A stretch of DNA of 64,000 nucleotides from Archangium gephyra (GTDB lineage Bacteria > Myxococcota > Myxococcia > Myxococcales > Myxococcaceae). The number at the start of each line of letters is the position of its first letter. The first letter of the stretch is position 1. The stretch covers positions 7,092,501 through 7,156,500 of the forward strand of contig NZ_CP011509.1 in assembly GCF_001027285.1 (NCBI RefSeq). Direction: 5' to 3'. A program made the translations under genes and the position numbers. Below are positions 17,580 to 26,478 of the stretch, piece after piece. The notes under the pieces are model-generated. The model saw only the letters and a program-made list of their open reading frames with translations. It did no database searches and was not told the DNA's origin.

Positions 17580-19505
17580 ATGTCGAGCACTTCCACCATC
17601 CAGGCGGGACAAGCGGTCGCGCAGACCGCGAGGCCCCATGGGCAGGGGCGTTGGAATCAGCGGCTGGGGGGGTGGATCCTCTCGCGGCTGGACGTCTTCC
17701 TGTCGAAGCCGCTGCGCCGGGCCGCGCCGGAGGAGGTGGTCCGCTGCCGCCTGCTGGTGTGCATCGCCCTGGGGCTGATGCTGCTCGACATGGTGCTGCT
17801 GCTCTCGCTGCCCGTCAGCCCCCAGCCCCTGATGCACGCCACGATCGGGCTCTTCTCCCTCTCCATGAACACGGCCGCGCTGGTGCTGCTGCGCCGCCGC
17901 TCCTCCCACGAGCTCTCCGCGCTGATCGTCTGCTCGACCATCGCCGCCACGTTCGTCTTCACCTGCATCACCAGCACCCGGCCCTTCTCGGCCTCGCACG
18001 CCGCGAGCATGCTCCTGCCCGCGATGTCGGTGTACCTGATGGGGGCCCGCCTGGGGTTCATCCTCACCGTGCCCGTGGCCCTGTTCGTGGGCCTCATCCA
18101 CCCCGTCCACTTCCTCGCCCGCTCCTCCGAGCCCATCCACGCGGGCAACCTGTGGATCGTGGATGTCTGCGCCGCCATCTGCATGATGGTCATCTGGGCG
18201 GTGAGCTGGCTGCACACGGCCGCGCGCAACCAGGCCCACGCGGCGCGCGAGCAGGCGTTGCGCACCGTGCGCGAGAGCGAGCGCAAGCTGCACAGCCTCA
18301 TCGAGCACACCGATGACCAGGCGTGCTCGGTGGACGTGGAGGGGCGGCTCATCATCGCCAACTCGGCCATGCGGCGCGCCTACCGCGAGCGCTATGGGTT
18401 CGAGCCGGTGCCGGGCGAGCCCTTCCTCGCCCGCGCTCCCCCGGAGCATCAACAAGGCTTCCAACAGCTCCTCGCGAAGGCGCTCAGCGGGCAGGGCGTG
18501 AGGCACGAAGACACCTTCGTGCGAGGGGACCGGACCCAGGTCACCGACATCTCCTACAACCCCGTCTTCGGCGAGGATGGCCGGCCGCTGGGGGTGAACC
18601 TCTTCGGACGGGACATCACCGAGCGCAAGGAGTCCGAGCTCAAGCTCAGCGAGATGCACCGCAGCCTGCTGGACGTCTCCCGCCACGCGGGCATGGCCGA
18701 GGTGGCCACCGGCCTGCTGCACAACGTGGGCAACACGCTCAACAGCGTCAACGTCTCGGCCAACCTCGTCACCGAGCGCCTGCGCGGCCTGCGGGTGAGC
18801 GGGCTCGTGCGCTCCGCGGAGCTGCTGCGCGAGCACTCCGAGGATCTGTGCACCTTCCTCGCCACGGATCCCCGCGGCCGGCAGCTCCCGGCCTACCTCA
18901 TCGCCCTGGCGGACCAGCTCACCGAGGAGCAGCAGGCGCTGCTGGACGAGCAGCGGACGCTCACCGAGGGCCTCGAGCACGTCAAGTCCATCGTCAGCAT
19001 GCAGCAGGAGCACGCGCGCTTCGCCGGCATGGTGGAGCTCATGTCGGTGACGCGGCTCATCGACGACGCCCTGCGCCTGCAGTCCGTCTCCTTCTCCCGC
19101 CATGGCATCGAAGTCCACCGCGAGTACACGGACGTGCCGCCCATCCTGCTGGACCGGCACAAGCTGCTGCAGATCATCCTCAACCTGCTGAGCAACGCGC
19201 GGCACGCGGTGATCGACAGCGGCAGGCCGGACAAGCGCATCACCATCCGCGTCGCGCCCGCGCCCGAGGACCGGCTGCGCATCCAGGTGTCCGACAACGG
19301 CCTGGGCATCCCCGCGGAGAACCTGGGGCGACTCTTCTCACAGGGCTTCACCACCCGGAAGAACGGCCACGGCTTCGGGCTGCACATCAGCGCCCTGTCC
19401 GCCATCGAGATGGCCGGCAGCCTCACCTGTGAGAGCGAGGGCGAAGGCAGGGGCGCCACCTTCACCGTCGAGCTGCCCATGCAGAGCGAGGATCCCCGCC
19501 TCTGA
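17580..19505 (+). CDS. Membrane-bound PAS histidine kinase with HNVGN-type H-box
   Basis: This encodes 641 residues from the ATG at 17580; upstream in-frame starts would lengthen it but lack good ribosome sites. Five to six helices (about 55-220, e.g. LLVCIALGLMLLDMVLLLSL) form a membrane sensor. A PAS domain (about 235-350, ending VNLFGRDITERKES) follows. The phosphoacceptor region reads EVATGLLHNVGNTLNSV with His381, rather than the usual HELRTP. The ATPase domain has N-box IILNLLSNARHA, G1 DNGLGIP and G2 GHGFGLH. No response regulator is adjacent, so it is an orphan kinase. It is divergent from the DUF2378 gene and convergent with the CFA synthase gene. Confidence 0.85.
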   Translation: MSSTSTIQAGQAVAQTARPHGQGRWNQRLGGWILSRLDVFLSKPLRRAAPEEVVRCRLLVCIALGLMLLDMVLLLSLPVSPQPLMHATIGLFSLSMNTAALVLLRRRSSHELSALIVCSTIAATFVFTCITSTRPFSASHAASMLLPAMSVYLMGARLGFILTVPVALFVGLIHPVHFLARSSEPIHAGNLWIVDVCAAICMMVIWAVSWLHTAARNQAHAAREQALRTVRESERKLHSLIEHTDDQACSVDVEGRLIIANSAMRRAYRERYGFEPVPGEPFLARAPPEHQQGFQQLLAKALSGQGVRHEDTFVRGDRTQVTDISYNPVFGEDGRPLGVNLFGRDITERKESELKLSEMHRSLLDVSRHAGMAEVATGLLHNVGNTLNSVNVSANLVTERLRGLRVSGLVRSAELLREHSEDLCTFLATDPRGRQLPAYLIALADQLTEEQQALLDEQRTLTEGLEHVKSIVSMQQEHARFAGMVELMSVTRLIDDALRLQSVSFSRHGIEVHREYTDVPPILLDRHKLLQIILNLLSNARHAVIDSGRPDKRITIRVAPAPEDRLRIQVSDNGLGIPAENLGRLFSQGFTTRKNGHGFGLHISALSAIEMAGSLTCESEGEGRGATFTVELPMQSEDPRL

Positions 19506-19517
19506 GGGAGGGGATCC
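19490..19517. terminator. Bidirectional terminator between kinase and CFA synthase genes
   Basis: GGATCCCC (19490-19497) pairs with GGGGATCC (19510-19517), with an inner CCTC/GAGG pairing in the 12-base loop. It overlaps the kinase stop codon and lies 16 bases from the end of the convergent gene. Confidence 0.55.
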
Positions 19518-19532
19518 CCGGTCCTCGTCCTG

Positions 19533-20687
19533 CTACTTGGACTTCAGGTCGCGCTCACCCAGGTTGGTGGCGCCGATCCACCGCAGGCGGTTGAAGCCGT
19601 CGAGGTTCTTGTTGGCGATGACCTGGAAGCAGGTGGACGCGCCCTGGGCGGCGATCTCCACGGACCAGCCGAGGAACATCTGCCAGAGGCGGAACCACCA
19701 CTCGCCGTAGGTCTTCACGACGTCGGCGCGGTTGGCCATCCAGTTGTCGTACCAGCGCGAGATGGTGAGCGAGTAGTGGATGCCCACGTTCTCCACGCTG
19801 TGGATCTCGAAGCCCGCGGTCTCCAGGTTGCTCACCACGAAGGAGAGCGGCATGGAGGCGTCAGCGCCCGGGAAGATGTACTTGTTCATGAAGAGGCCCC
19901 ACACCAGGTCCTCGAAGTGGAAGCCCAGGGTGCCCTTCTTGGCGCGCAGCCCGGCGATCTGCAGGTAGAAGAGCCCGTCGTCGGCGAGCATCCCGTACAC
20001 CTGCTTCATGAAGTCCTGGAACTTGCGCACGCCCACGTGCTCGGCCATCTCCAGGCAGGAGATCTTGTCGTACGGGCCGGCGGGGATGTCGCGGTAGTCC
20101 AGCGTGAGGATGCGGGCGCGATCGCTCACGCCCATGCGCTGGATCTGCTCCGTGCCGTACGCGGCGCCCTTCTCCGCGATGGTGATGCCCGTCGCGTCCA
20201 CGCCGTAGTCCTTGGCGGCCGTCGCCACCAGCGTGCCCCAGCCACAGCCGATGTCGAGGTAGCGCTCGCCCTTCTGCAGCTGCAGCTTGTCGCAGACCAG
20301 CTTCATCTTCTGATCCTGCGCCTGCTCCAGCGTCTGGTTGGGCGAGGTGAAGAAGCCCGACGTGTAGATCATCCGCGGCCCGAGGAACCAGCCGAAGAAG
20401 TCGTTGCCCCGGTCGTAGTGCTCGCGGCCGATGCGGATGTCCTGCTCCTGCGAGTGGATGAGCACCTCGGGCAGGAAGTTGGTGAGCAGGAACTTGAAGT
20501 GGTCCGCGACGAACTTGTAGTCGGCCACCGAGTGGCGCTCGCGGATGAAGGCGCGGAAGTCCCCCTCGATGTCGAGTCGCTCGTGGATGTAGTCCTCGAT
20601 GAGGGTGGTCATCGGGACCTTGCCAGCGCCATAGCGTGCGGCGGCCGGGCCCTTCGGGTTGAGACGGAATGACACTGGAGCGTCCAT
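19533..20687 (-). CDS. cfa: Cyclopropane-fatty-acyl-phospholipid synthase family methyltransferase
   Basis: This encodes 384 residues from the ATG at 20685-20687 behind AGGAGAAA. The N-terminal domain includes HYDRGNDFFGWFLGPRMIYTSG, the family signature for lipid/bicarbonate site formation. The SAM motif LDIGCGWGTL follows, then ITIAEKGAAYG, DYRDIP and SCLEMAEHVG. The enzyme methylenates unsaturated acyl chains in membrane phospholipids using S-adenosylmethionine. Length fits Cfa (about 380). In myxobacteria several paralogues exist, so a variant methyltransferase role is possible. Its upstream region, shared with a lipoprotein gene, carries a CRP-like site. Confidence 0.88.
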   Translation of the reverse strand: MDAPVSFRLNPKGPAAARYGAGKVPMTTLIEDYIHERLDIEGDFRAFIRERHSVADYKFVADHFKFLLTNFLPEVLIHSQEQDIRIGREHYDRGNDFFGWFLGPRMIYTSGFFTSPNQTLEQAQDQKMKLVCDKLQLQKGERYLDIGCGWGTLVATAAKDYGVDATGITIAEKGAAYGTEQIQRMGVSDRARILTLDYRDIPAGPYDKISCLEMAEHVGVRKFQDFMKQVYGMLADDGLFYLQIAGLRAKKGTLGFHFEDLVWGLFMNKYIFPGADASMPLSFVVSNLETAGFEIHSVENVGIHYSLTISRWYDNWMANRADVVKTYGEWWFRLWQMFLGWSVEIAAQGASTCFQVIANKNLDGFNRLRWIGATNLGERDLKSK

Positions 20688-20811
20688 GCGATTTCTCCTG
20701 AGATGAGGTGACCAGCGAATGAAATGGGCCCCGCACGATGGCCTTGTCCCCCAGGCTGGGGCGGGGTGGCCGGCCACAGTACGTGAGTACGCGCGGGTAC
20801 GTGTGAATTCC

Positions 20812-20827
20812 TTCACAGCCAGCCCCG
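20812..20827. promoter_or_regulatory. CRP/FNR-type operator, TGTGA-N6-TCACA
   Basis: TGTGAATTCCTTCACA is a perfect inverted repeat matching the CRP consensus half-sites exactly with 6-base spacing. It is 54 bases before the lipoprotein start at 20882 and about 125 bases before the cfa start. Just left of it, GTACGTG occurs twice (in GTACGTGAGTACG and GGTACGTGTG), the second copy abutting the site. Confidence 0.55.
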
Positions 20828-20881
20828 GGTGCCCCTGTGTTAAGAGCGTCCGGCATTCAACGATTCAACGAGGGGGGATAC

Positions 20882-21466
20882 ATGCGGACATCATTCATCC
20901 TGGCCGCCACGGCCAGTGCGCTCATCGCGTGCAAGGGCGGAGGCACGGCCGGTACGGGGGACTGCTCCACGTCTCCGGCTTCAGCGGGGGGCTCGGCGGG
21001 GCTGTCGTCCTTCGAGCAGGGCCTGGTGGGGCCGTTGCTGTCGGATGTGCGCGAGGGCGTGCAGCCGTACAACGAGCAGAGCATCGGCATCTGCAAGGGC
21101 CAGGGCCGCGACTGCGAGGAGTTCCTCGGCACCAGCGCCGAGGAGCTGCCGCCGGGCGAGTACATGATGCGCGCCGAGCTCAAGGTGCCGCGCGTGGGGG
21201 AGAAGGGCACCTGGAGGGTGAAGTTCGAGGCCCAGTGCACCACGACGCGCAAGACCGAGCGCGGCGAGACCACCAGCACGAGCACCACCAGCAAGGAGTA
21301 CGACGTGCAGTACGCGGGCGCCGAGCGCGGCTCGCGCCTGTCGCCGCTCTACACCATCCGGAGCCCGGACCCGAGTGGCGAGAAGCGCTGCAACTACAAG
21401 CTCACCTCGCTGAACCCGGACAAGCCCACCGAGTGGACGGGGAGCTGGTCGGTGCCGCAGGGCTGA
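20882..21466 (+). CDS. Small lipoprotein of unknown function
   Basis: This encodes 194 residues from the ATG at 20882, preceded by GAGGGGGG. The lipobox ATASALIAC gives lipidation at Cys17. A Gly/Ser linker precedes a compact domain containing SSFEQGLVGPLLSDVREGVQ, paired cysteines in GICKGQGRDCEEF, and a beta-sandwich-like second half (WRVKFEAQCTTTRK ... KRCNYKLTSL ... WTGSWSVPQ). No family recognised. The position of the CRP-like site suggests it is controlled by a CRP-family regulator. Confidence 0.7.
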   Translation: MRTSFILAATASALIACKGGGTAGTGDCSTSPASAGGSAGLSSFEQGLVGPLLSDVREGVQPYNEQSIGICKGQGRDCEEFLGTSAEELPPGEYMMRAELKVPRVGEKGTWRVKFEAQCTTTRKTERGETTSTSTTSKEYDVQYAGAERGSRLSPLYTIRSPDPSGEKRCNYKLTSLNPDKPTEWTGSWSVPQG

Positions 21467-21544
21467 GCCCTCGGAGGAGTGGGGGCGGCATGCGATAGTC
21501 GACGTTCCGGGCACCCGAGCGGTGCCCGAGAACGAGGACGATTC

Positions 21545-22576
21545 ATGCACGCGTTTCAACCCACCCCGCCGGCCCGGCGGACCCTGAAGAAGTCGTTGTA
21601 CGCGGTACTGCTGCTGAGCCTGGGAGGCGCCGGCTGCGAATGGCTTCCCGGGTATGAGGATCCGGATCCGGCCAACCGCGCGCCCACCATCACCCAGGTG
21701 CTCGCCACGCCGGCCTCCATCAACGAGGGCTCGAACACCGGCCTCTCGGTGACCGCCAGCGACCCGGATGGGGATGAACTCACCTATACCTGGACGCAGA
21801 CCCCGGCCGATCCGGCGGGGACCTTTGGCGGCGAGACCGGCTCGACCCGTACCTGGACGGCGCCCACCATCGCCACCAACACCCCCTTCACCCTCCAGGT
21901 GACGGTGTCGGATGGAAAGGGAGGCTCGGCCGAGGCCACGGTGGACGTGGAGGTGGTCAATGTGGCCTCCCCCAACCGCGCGCCCACCGTGAACGAGGCC
22001 ATCACCGTCACCACTCCGGCCATCGCGGGTGACGTCACCCTCTCCATCGGCGCGACCGATCCGGATGGGGATACGCTCACCTACGCCTGGAGCACGAGCG
22101 TGGCCGGCCAGGGCACCTTCACGGCTCCGGCCGCCGCCGAGACGCAGTGGCTCTCGCCCGAGCTCGCCACGGCCACGACCTACACCTTCCAGGTCACCGT
22201 CTCCGATGGGACCGTCTCCGTGACGCGCACGCTGCCCGTGGAGGTCGCCGTCCCCCAGTACGCCCGGGACATCCAGCCCCTCTGGGACGCGCAGTGCACG
22301 AACTGCCACAGCAGCCCCCGGGGCCTGGATCTGCGCTCGGACAAATCCTACGCCTCCCTCGTCAACACCGCTGGCACCGGCGGTTACCCCTCCGGCTGCG
22401 GCGGGACCACGCGCGTGGTGCCGAGCGATCCCAACAACTCGTTGCTGGTGAAGAAGCTCAGCGGCACCGCCTGCGGCGGAAGGATGCCTCAGGGCAACGC
22501 CGGCTACTTCGACAACAACCCCGGCCAGCTCATCCGCATCCGCTCGTGGATCCTCGCGGGCGCGGCCAACAACTGA
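21545..22576 (+). CDS. Lipoprotein with two Ig/PKD-like domains and a C-terminal haem-binding CxxCH domain
   Basis: This encodes 343 residues from the ATG at 21545; a short CGGGCAC/GTGCCCG inverted repeat lies just upstream (21508-21528). The signal ends LLLSLGGAGC (lipidation). Two tandem Ig-like repeats follow, each with NRAPT, then ASDPDGDELTYTW or ATDPDGDTLTYAW and TFQVTVSDG (about 40-145 and 150-235). The last ~100 residues contain QPLWDAQCTNCHSSPRGLDL and PSDPNNSLLVKKLSG, the pattern of planctomycete-type cytochrome c domains. CTNCH would bind one haem c. It is likely a surface-attached redox or adhesin-like protein. Confidence 0.8.
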   Translation: MHAFQPTPPARRTLKKSLYAVLLLSLGGAGCEWLPGYEDPDPANRAPTITQVLATPASINEGSNTGLSVTASDPDGDELTYTWTQTPADPAGTFGGETGSTRTWTAPTIATNTPFTLQVTVSDGKGGSAEATVDVEVVNVASPNRAPTVNEAITVTTPAIAGDVTLSIGATDPDGDTLTYAWSTSVAGQGTFTAPAAAETQWLSPELATATTYTFQVTVSDGTVSVTRTLPVEVAVPQYARDIQPLWDAQCTNCHSSPRGLDLRSDKSYASLVNTAGTGGYPSGCGGTTRVVPSDPNNSLLVKKLSGTACGGRMPQGNAGYFDNNPGQLIRIRSWILAGAANN

Positions 22577-22649
22577 CGGCGGTCACAACGGCCTCCACTT
22601 CCGGAGCGGGAGCGCGCTACTGTCGCTCCCCTCCGGAGGGTAGAGAAGC

Positions 22650-25600
22650 ATGCGGCGTTTCGAGTTCGTCGAGGGCGCTTCGAAGAAGTTCTGGGAGATC
22701 GAGCTCCAGGGCACGGAGTTCACGGTGCGCTGGGGCCGCATCGGCACCAACGGCCAGACCCAACAAAAGTCCTTCGCCAATACGGCGAAAGCCCAGGCCG
22801 AGCACGACAAGCTCATCGCCGAGAAGCAGAAGAAGGGCTACTCGGAGGTGGGCGACGGTACCAACACCGTGGTGGCCTCCCCTCCCGCTACTCCGGACGA
22901 GGCGCAGCAGGCCACTCCCGCTCCCGCCCGGAAGAAGGCCGCCGCCAAGACGGCCGCCGCTCCCGCCCAGGCTCCTGCGCCCGTCGCGGAGGAAGCCCCC
23001 TCCCCCGCCCCGGCGGCACCGGTGGCCACGGACTCCCAGCAGCCCATCGCCTGGAGCGAGTCGCTCGTGCGGCGTGTGTACCCGCGGCGGGGGGGACTCG
23101 CGGTTCCCGTCCGTCCCCTCACCTCCGCGAAGAAGGCCTGGGCCTCGGCCCGCGAGACCTTCTCGAACCTCGGGGGGCACGAGAGCGAGAAGGGCAAGTT
23201 CGGCGCCCAGACGAAGGCCCTTTCGGCGCGGCTGCGCGGGACCGAGCCGGCCATCGGCACTCCCGAGGAGGACGCCATCCTCCTGACCTTCGTGCAGCAC
23301 AAGACGAACTACAACGACAAGACGCCCCACATCGATGCCACCGTCGATCTGCTGTTCTCGCTGGGAGGGCCCGTCCATGCGACGCGGGCCGTGCTCCTGT
23401 CGCTGGCGATGCACCTCGACAAGTCGGGCTCGAATCCCGGAGTGAAACGGGGCCCGGGCGAGAACTGGTTCAACAGCCTGAACCGGGGGGATCTGTTCGG
23501 TCTGCCCCGGCTGCGCGCCCTGCTCGCCACCCAGACCGATGACGCGGGCTACGCGGCCGCCCGCGACGCCGCCGCGGCCCTCCAGGAGCAGGCCACCGCC
23601 GAGCAGCGCGCCGGTGCGGCCTTCCTCTTCCCCACCGAGAAGGCCTGGGTCCGCGCCGAGGCCGAGGCCTACAAGCAACAACCGGACAAGCAGAGCGATC
23701 TCTTCCTCTGCTCGATCTCGGACCGCGCCACCGTCGAGTTCCTGGAGTCCCACATCCAGGGGCGGTACCTGCTCGGCGGCTACTACACCCGGGACTACCT
23801 GCCATCCCTCCTGGACGGCGTGGGCGTGGATGCGCTCGTGGTCCTGCGGAACATGGCCACCCCGCAGTACTCCAACGCCGAGAGCCGGCGGAGCTGGGCC
23901 GAGCTCGTCTCCATCCTCAACACCGACGAGGCGATGGCGCTCCTGTTCGATCATCTCGAAAAGGAGGTGATGCCCTTCGCGCTCGAGGCAGCGGTGCGTT
24001 GGCCCGGCCGCGCGCTGCGCCTGCTGGTGCCCAGGGCCGCCCAGCGCGGCAAGGAAGCGGAGGCCCCGCGCGCGGTGCTCACCACCCTCGTGCGCCGCGC
24101 TCCCGAGGCCGTGAAGGCCGAGCTGTCCGCACTGTCCGAGGAGGCGCGCAAGCTCGTCTCCAGCCTCCAGGGGGTGTCCGCCGGCCCCGACGTGCCCGAG
24201 GCGGCTCCCAGCCAGCTGCCGCCCGTGCTCGCCACTCCTCCCTGGAAGGTGGGCAAGCCCACCAGCCTCCCCGTCCTCACGGACGTGACGCCGCCCGCGA
24301 TTCCCGATGCCATGGTGTGGCGCGGGACAGAGCGCGAAGCGTGGCTCCAGGAGAAGGGCGGCTATGAGTTCGGCACTCAGTACTCGAAATACACCCCGGC
24401 GCAGTGGGAGAAGGCTCGCGAGGCCCTGTCCTCGCAGAAGGCGAGCCTCCCGGCGAACTTCTTCATGTACGCCCCCGTGGAGCTCGTCCGCGAGCAAATC
24501 GAGAACTTCGAGGTCAGCCGATGGGGGGGCGAGGGATGGCTGGCCGCCATCGCCTCACACCGCGAGCTCGAGGTGCTTCCGGCCATCCTCAAGACCCTCG
24601 CCGCGAAGGGCGGAGAGACGTTCCACCTGCTGTTGCCCTTCGGCGTCTCGCGCCTGGCGCCCGAGGTGGCCGAGGCCCTCGTGGGCTCGAAGAAGGCCCG
24701 TCCCCATGCCCGCGCCTGGCTGCTCCGCCACCCCGAGCGCGCCATCACCGGGCTGCTCCCCGTCGCGCTCGGCAAACAGGGCAAGGCCAAGGACGCCGCC
24801 TGCGCCGCGCTGCGCCTGCTGGCCACCAGCGGACACGAGGCCACCGTGCTCGACCTGGCCGGACGCGTCTCGCCCCAGGCGCGCGAGGCGGCCGCGCGGG
24901 TGCTCGCGTTCGATCCGCTCCAGCTCTTCCCCCAGAAGCTGCCGAAGCTGCCCGACTTCTTCACCCCGGGAGGCCTGCCCAGGCCGCTGCTCGCCGATCG
25001 CTCGGCGAAGCTGCCCGTCGCGGCCGTGGAGACGCTCGGGATGTGCCTGGCCATCTCCTCCCTCGAGGAGCCCTATGCCGGCCTGGCGCAGGTGAAGGCC
25101 GCATGCGAGCCCGCGAGCCTCGCCCGCTTCGCCTGGGGTCTCTTCGAGGCGTGGATGGTGGCGGGGGCACCGAGCAAGGAGGCCTGGGCCTTCCAGGCGC
25201 TCGGCCACCTCGGTGACGACGAGTGCGCGCGGAAGCTCGCGCCGCTCATCCGCCAGTGGCCCGGGGAGGCCGCCCACGCGCGCGCCGTCACGGGACTGGA
25301 CATCCTCGCCACCATCGGCACCGACGTCACCCTCATCTACCTCAACGGCATCGCCGAGAAGGTGAAGTTCAAGGGCCTGCAGGAGAAGGCACGGGAGAAG
25401 ATCGAGCAGATCGCCGAGGCCCGGGGCCTCACCCGGGACGAGCTCGCCGACCGGCTCGTGCCGGATCTGGGGCTGGACGACAACGGCTCGCTGCCGCTGG
25501 ACTTCGGCGAGCGCACCTTCACGGTGGGCTTCGACGAGCAGCTCAAGCCCTTCGTGAAGGACGCCACCGGGGCGCGCCTCAAGGATCTGCCCAAGCCCAC

Positions 25601-26381
25601 GAAGAAGGATGACGCCGAGAAGGCCCAGGCCGCCGAGGAGCGGTGGAAGGCGCTCAAGAAGGACGCGAAGGCGGCCGCCGGTCTCCAGGTGCTGCGCATG
25701 GAGCTGGCCATGTGCGCCCGGCGCCGCTGGAGCGCGGAGACGTTCCGCCAGTTCTTCGTCGCGCACCCGCTGCTCATCCACGTGGTGCGCCGCCTGGTGT
25801 GGGGCAGCTACACGGCGGAGGGAAAGCTGGCCGCCACCTTCCGTGTCGCCGAGGACCGGACCTTCGCGGACGTGAACGAGGACACGTGGACGCTCCCCGA
25901 TGATGCGAGCGTGGGGCTTCCCCATGCGCTGGAGCTGGAGGCCCAGACGGCGGGGGCCTGGGGGCAGATCTTCGCGGACTACCAGCTGCTGCAGCCCTTC
26001 GCACAGCTGGGCCGCCCCACCTACGCGCCGACGGCGGAGGAGCGCACGGGCACGGAGCTGGTGCGCGTGAAGGGGCTGAAGGTGCCCACCGGCAAGGTGC
26101 TGGGGCTCGAGACGCGTGGCTGGCGCCGGGGGCCTCCGCAGGACGCGGGCGTGGTGGGATGGATGGAGAAGCACCTCGGCCCGGATCGCCTGATCGAGCT
26201 GGACCTCGATCCCGGCCTCTACACGGGCATGCTCTCCGAGTCCCCCGAGCAGACGCTGGGCACCGTCAAGGTGCGCGAGCCCAACACCTGGGGGAAGGAA
26301 GGCACGCACCCGCTCGGGACGCTCGACCCCATCCTCTTCTCGGAGCTGGTGAGGGATCTCGAGGGGCTGCGGCCCTCTTGA
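22650..26381 (+). CDS. WGR domain / DUF4132 protein (MolR/YehI-like)
   Basis: This encodes 1243 residues. The WGR domain is at 1-75 (FWEIELQGTEFTVRWGRIG, then KAQAEHDKLIAEKQKKGY), a nucleic-acid- or PAR-related module also found in PARPs. An Ala/Pro linker (80-135) precedes a very long helical, HEAT-like middle. The C-terminal DUF4132 region (about 1020-1190) contains RLVWGSYTAEGKLAATFRV, TWTLPDDASVGLPHALEL and FADYQLLQPFAQLGRP. This matches E. coli YehI/MolR in order and length (about 1200). In E. coli the gene lies with MoxR, DUF5682, VWA and SWIM genes; here those four follow at 29.9 kb after two inserted genes. Cytosolic; biochemical role unknown. Confidence 0.85.
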   Translation: MRRFEFVEGASKKFWEIELQGTEFTVRWGRIGTNGQTQQKSFANTAKAQAEHDKLIAEKQKKGYSEVGDGTNTVVASPPATPDEAQQATPAPARKKAAAKTAAAPAQAPAPVAEEAPSPAPAAPVATDSQQPIAWSESLVRRVYPRRGGLAVPVRPLTSAKKAWASARETFSNLGGHESEKGKFGAQTKALSARLRGTEPAIGTPEEDAILLTFVQHKTNYNDKTPHIDATVDLLFSLGGPVHATRAVLLSLAMHLDKSGSNPGVKRGPGENWFNSLNRGDLFGLPRLRALLATQTDDAGYAAARDAAAALQEQATAEQRAGAAFLFPTEKAWVRAEAEAYKQQPDKQSDLFLCSISDRATVEFLESHIQGRYLLGGYYTRDYLPSLLDGVGVDALVVLRNMATPQYSNAESRRSWAELVSILNTDEAMALLFDHLEKEVMPFALEAAVRWPGRALRLLVPRAAQRGKEAEAPRAVLTTLVRRAPEAVKAELSALSEEARKLVSSLQGVSAGPDVPEAAPSQLPPVLATPPWKVGKPTSLPVLTDVTPPAIPDAMVWRGTEREAWLQEKGGYEFGTQYSKYTPAQWEKAREALSSQKASLPANFFMYAPVELVREQIENFEVSRWGGEGWLAAIASHRELEVLPAILKTLAAKGGETFHLLLPFGVSRLAPEVAEALVGSKKARPHARAWLLRHPERAITGLLPVALGKQGKAKDAACAALRLLATSGHEATVLDLAGRVSPQAREAAARVLAFDPLQLFPQKLPKLPDFFTPGGLPRPLLADRSAKLPVAAVETLGMCLAISSLEEPYAGLAQVKAACEPASLARFAWGLFEAWMVAGAPSKEAWAFQALGHLGDDECARKLAPLIRQWPGEAAHARAVTGLDILATIGTDVTLIYLNGIAEKVKFKGLQEKAREKIEQIAEARGLTRDELADRLVPDLGLDDNGSLPLDFGERTFTVGFDEQLKPFVKDATGARLKDLPKPTKKDDAEKAQAAEERWKALKKDAKAAAGLQVLRMELAMCARRRWSAETFRQFFVAHPLLIHVVRRLVWGSYTAEGKLAATFRVAEDRTFADVNEDTWTLPDDASVGLPHALELEAQTAGAWGQIFADYQLLQPFAQLGRPTYAPTAEERTGTELVRVKGLKVPTGKVLGLETRGWRRGPPQDAGVVGWMEKHLGPDRLIELDLDPGLYTGMLSESPEQTLGTVKVREPNTWGKEGTHPLGTLDPILFSELVRDLEGLRPS

Positions 26382-26422
26382 AGGGAGCCGGCGGACGCCC
26401 TCCGAGCCTGCCCGGCTGCCCT

Positions 26423-26436
26423 CCCCGGCGCCGGGG
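26423..26436. terminator. Perfect palindrome CCCCGGCGCCGGGG
   Basis: A 14-base perfect palindrome lies 42 bases after the WGR-DUF4132 stop and is followed by TTCT. It could terminate that transcript or bind a regulator of the next gene; the evidence is only the symmetry and position. Confidence 0.35.
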
Positions 26437-26478
26437 TTCTCCGGTCCACCGGGTTCTGCTGGTATCCTCCCGCGCGCC

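Noticed and set aside
23400-23470. A tRNA-like GGCTCGAATCCCGG string
   Set aside because: It lies inside the WGR-DUF4132 coding sequence and has no matching acceptor or anticodon stems.
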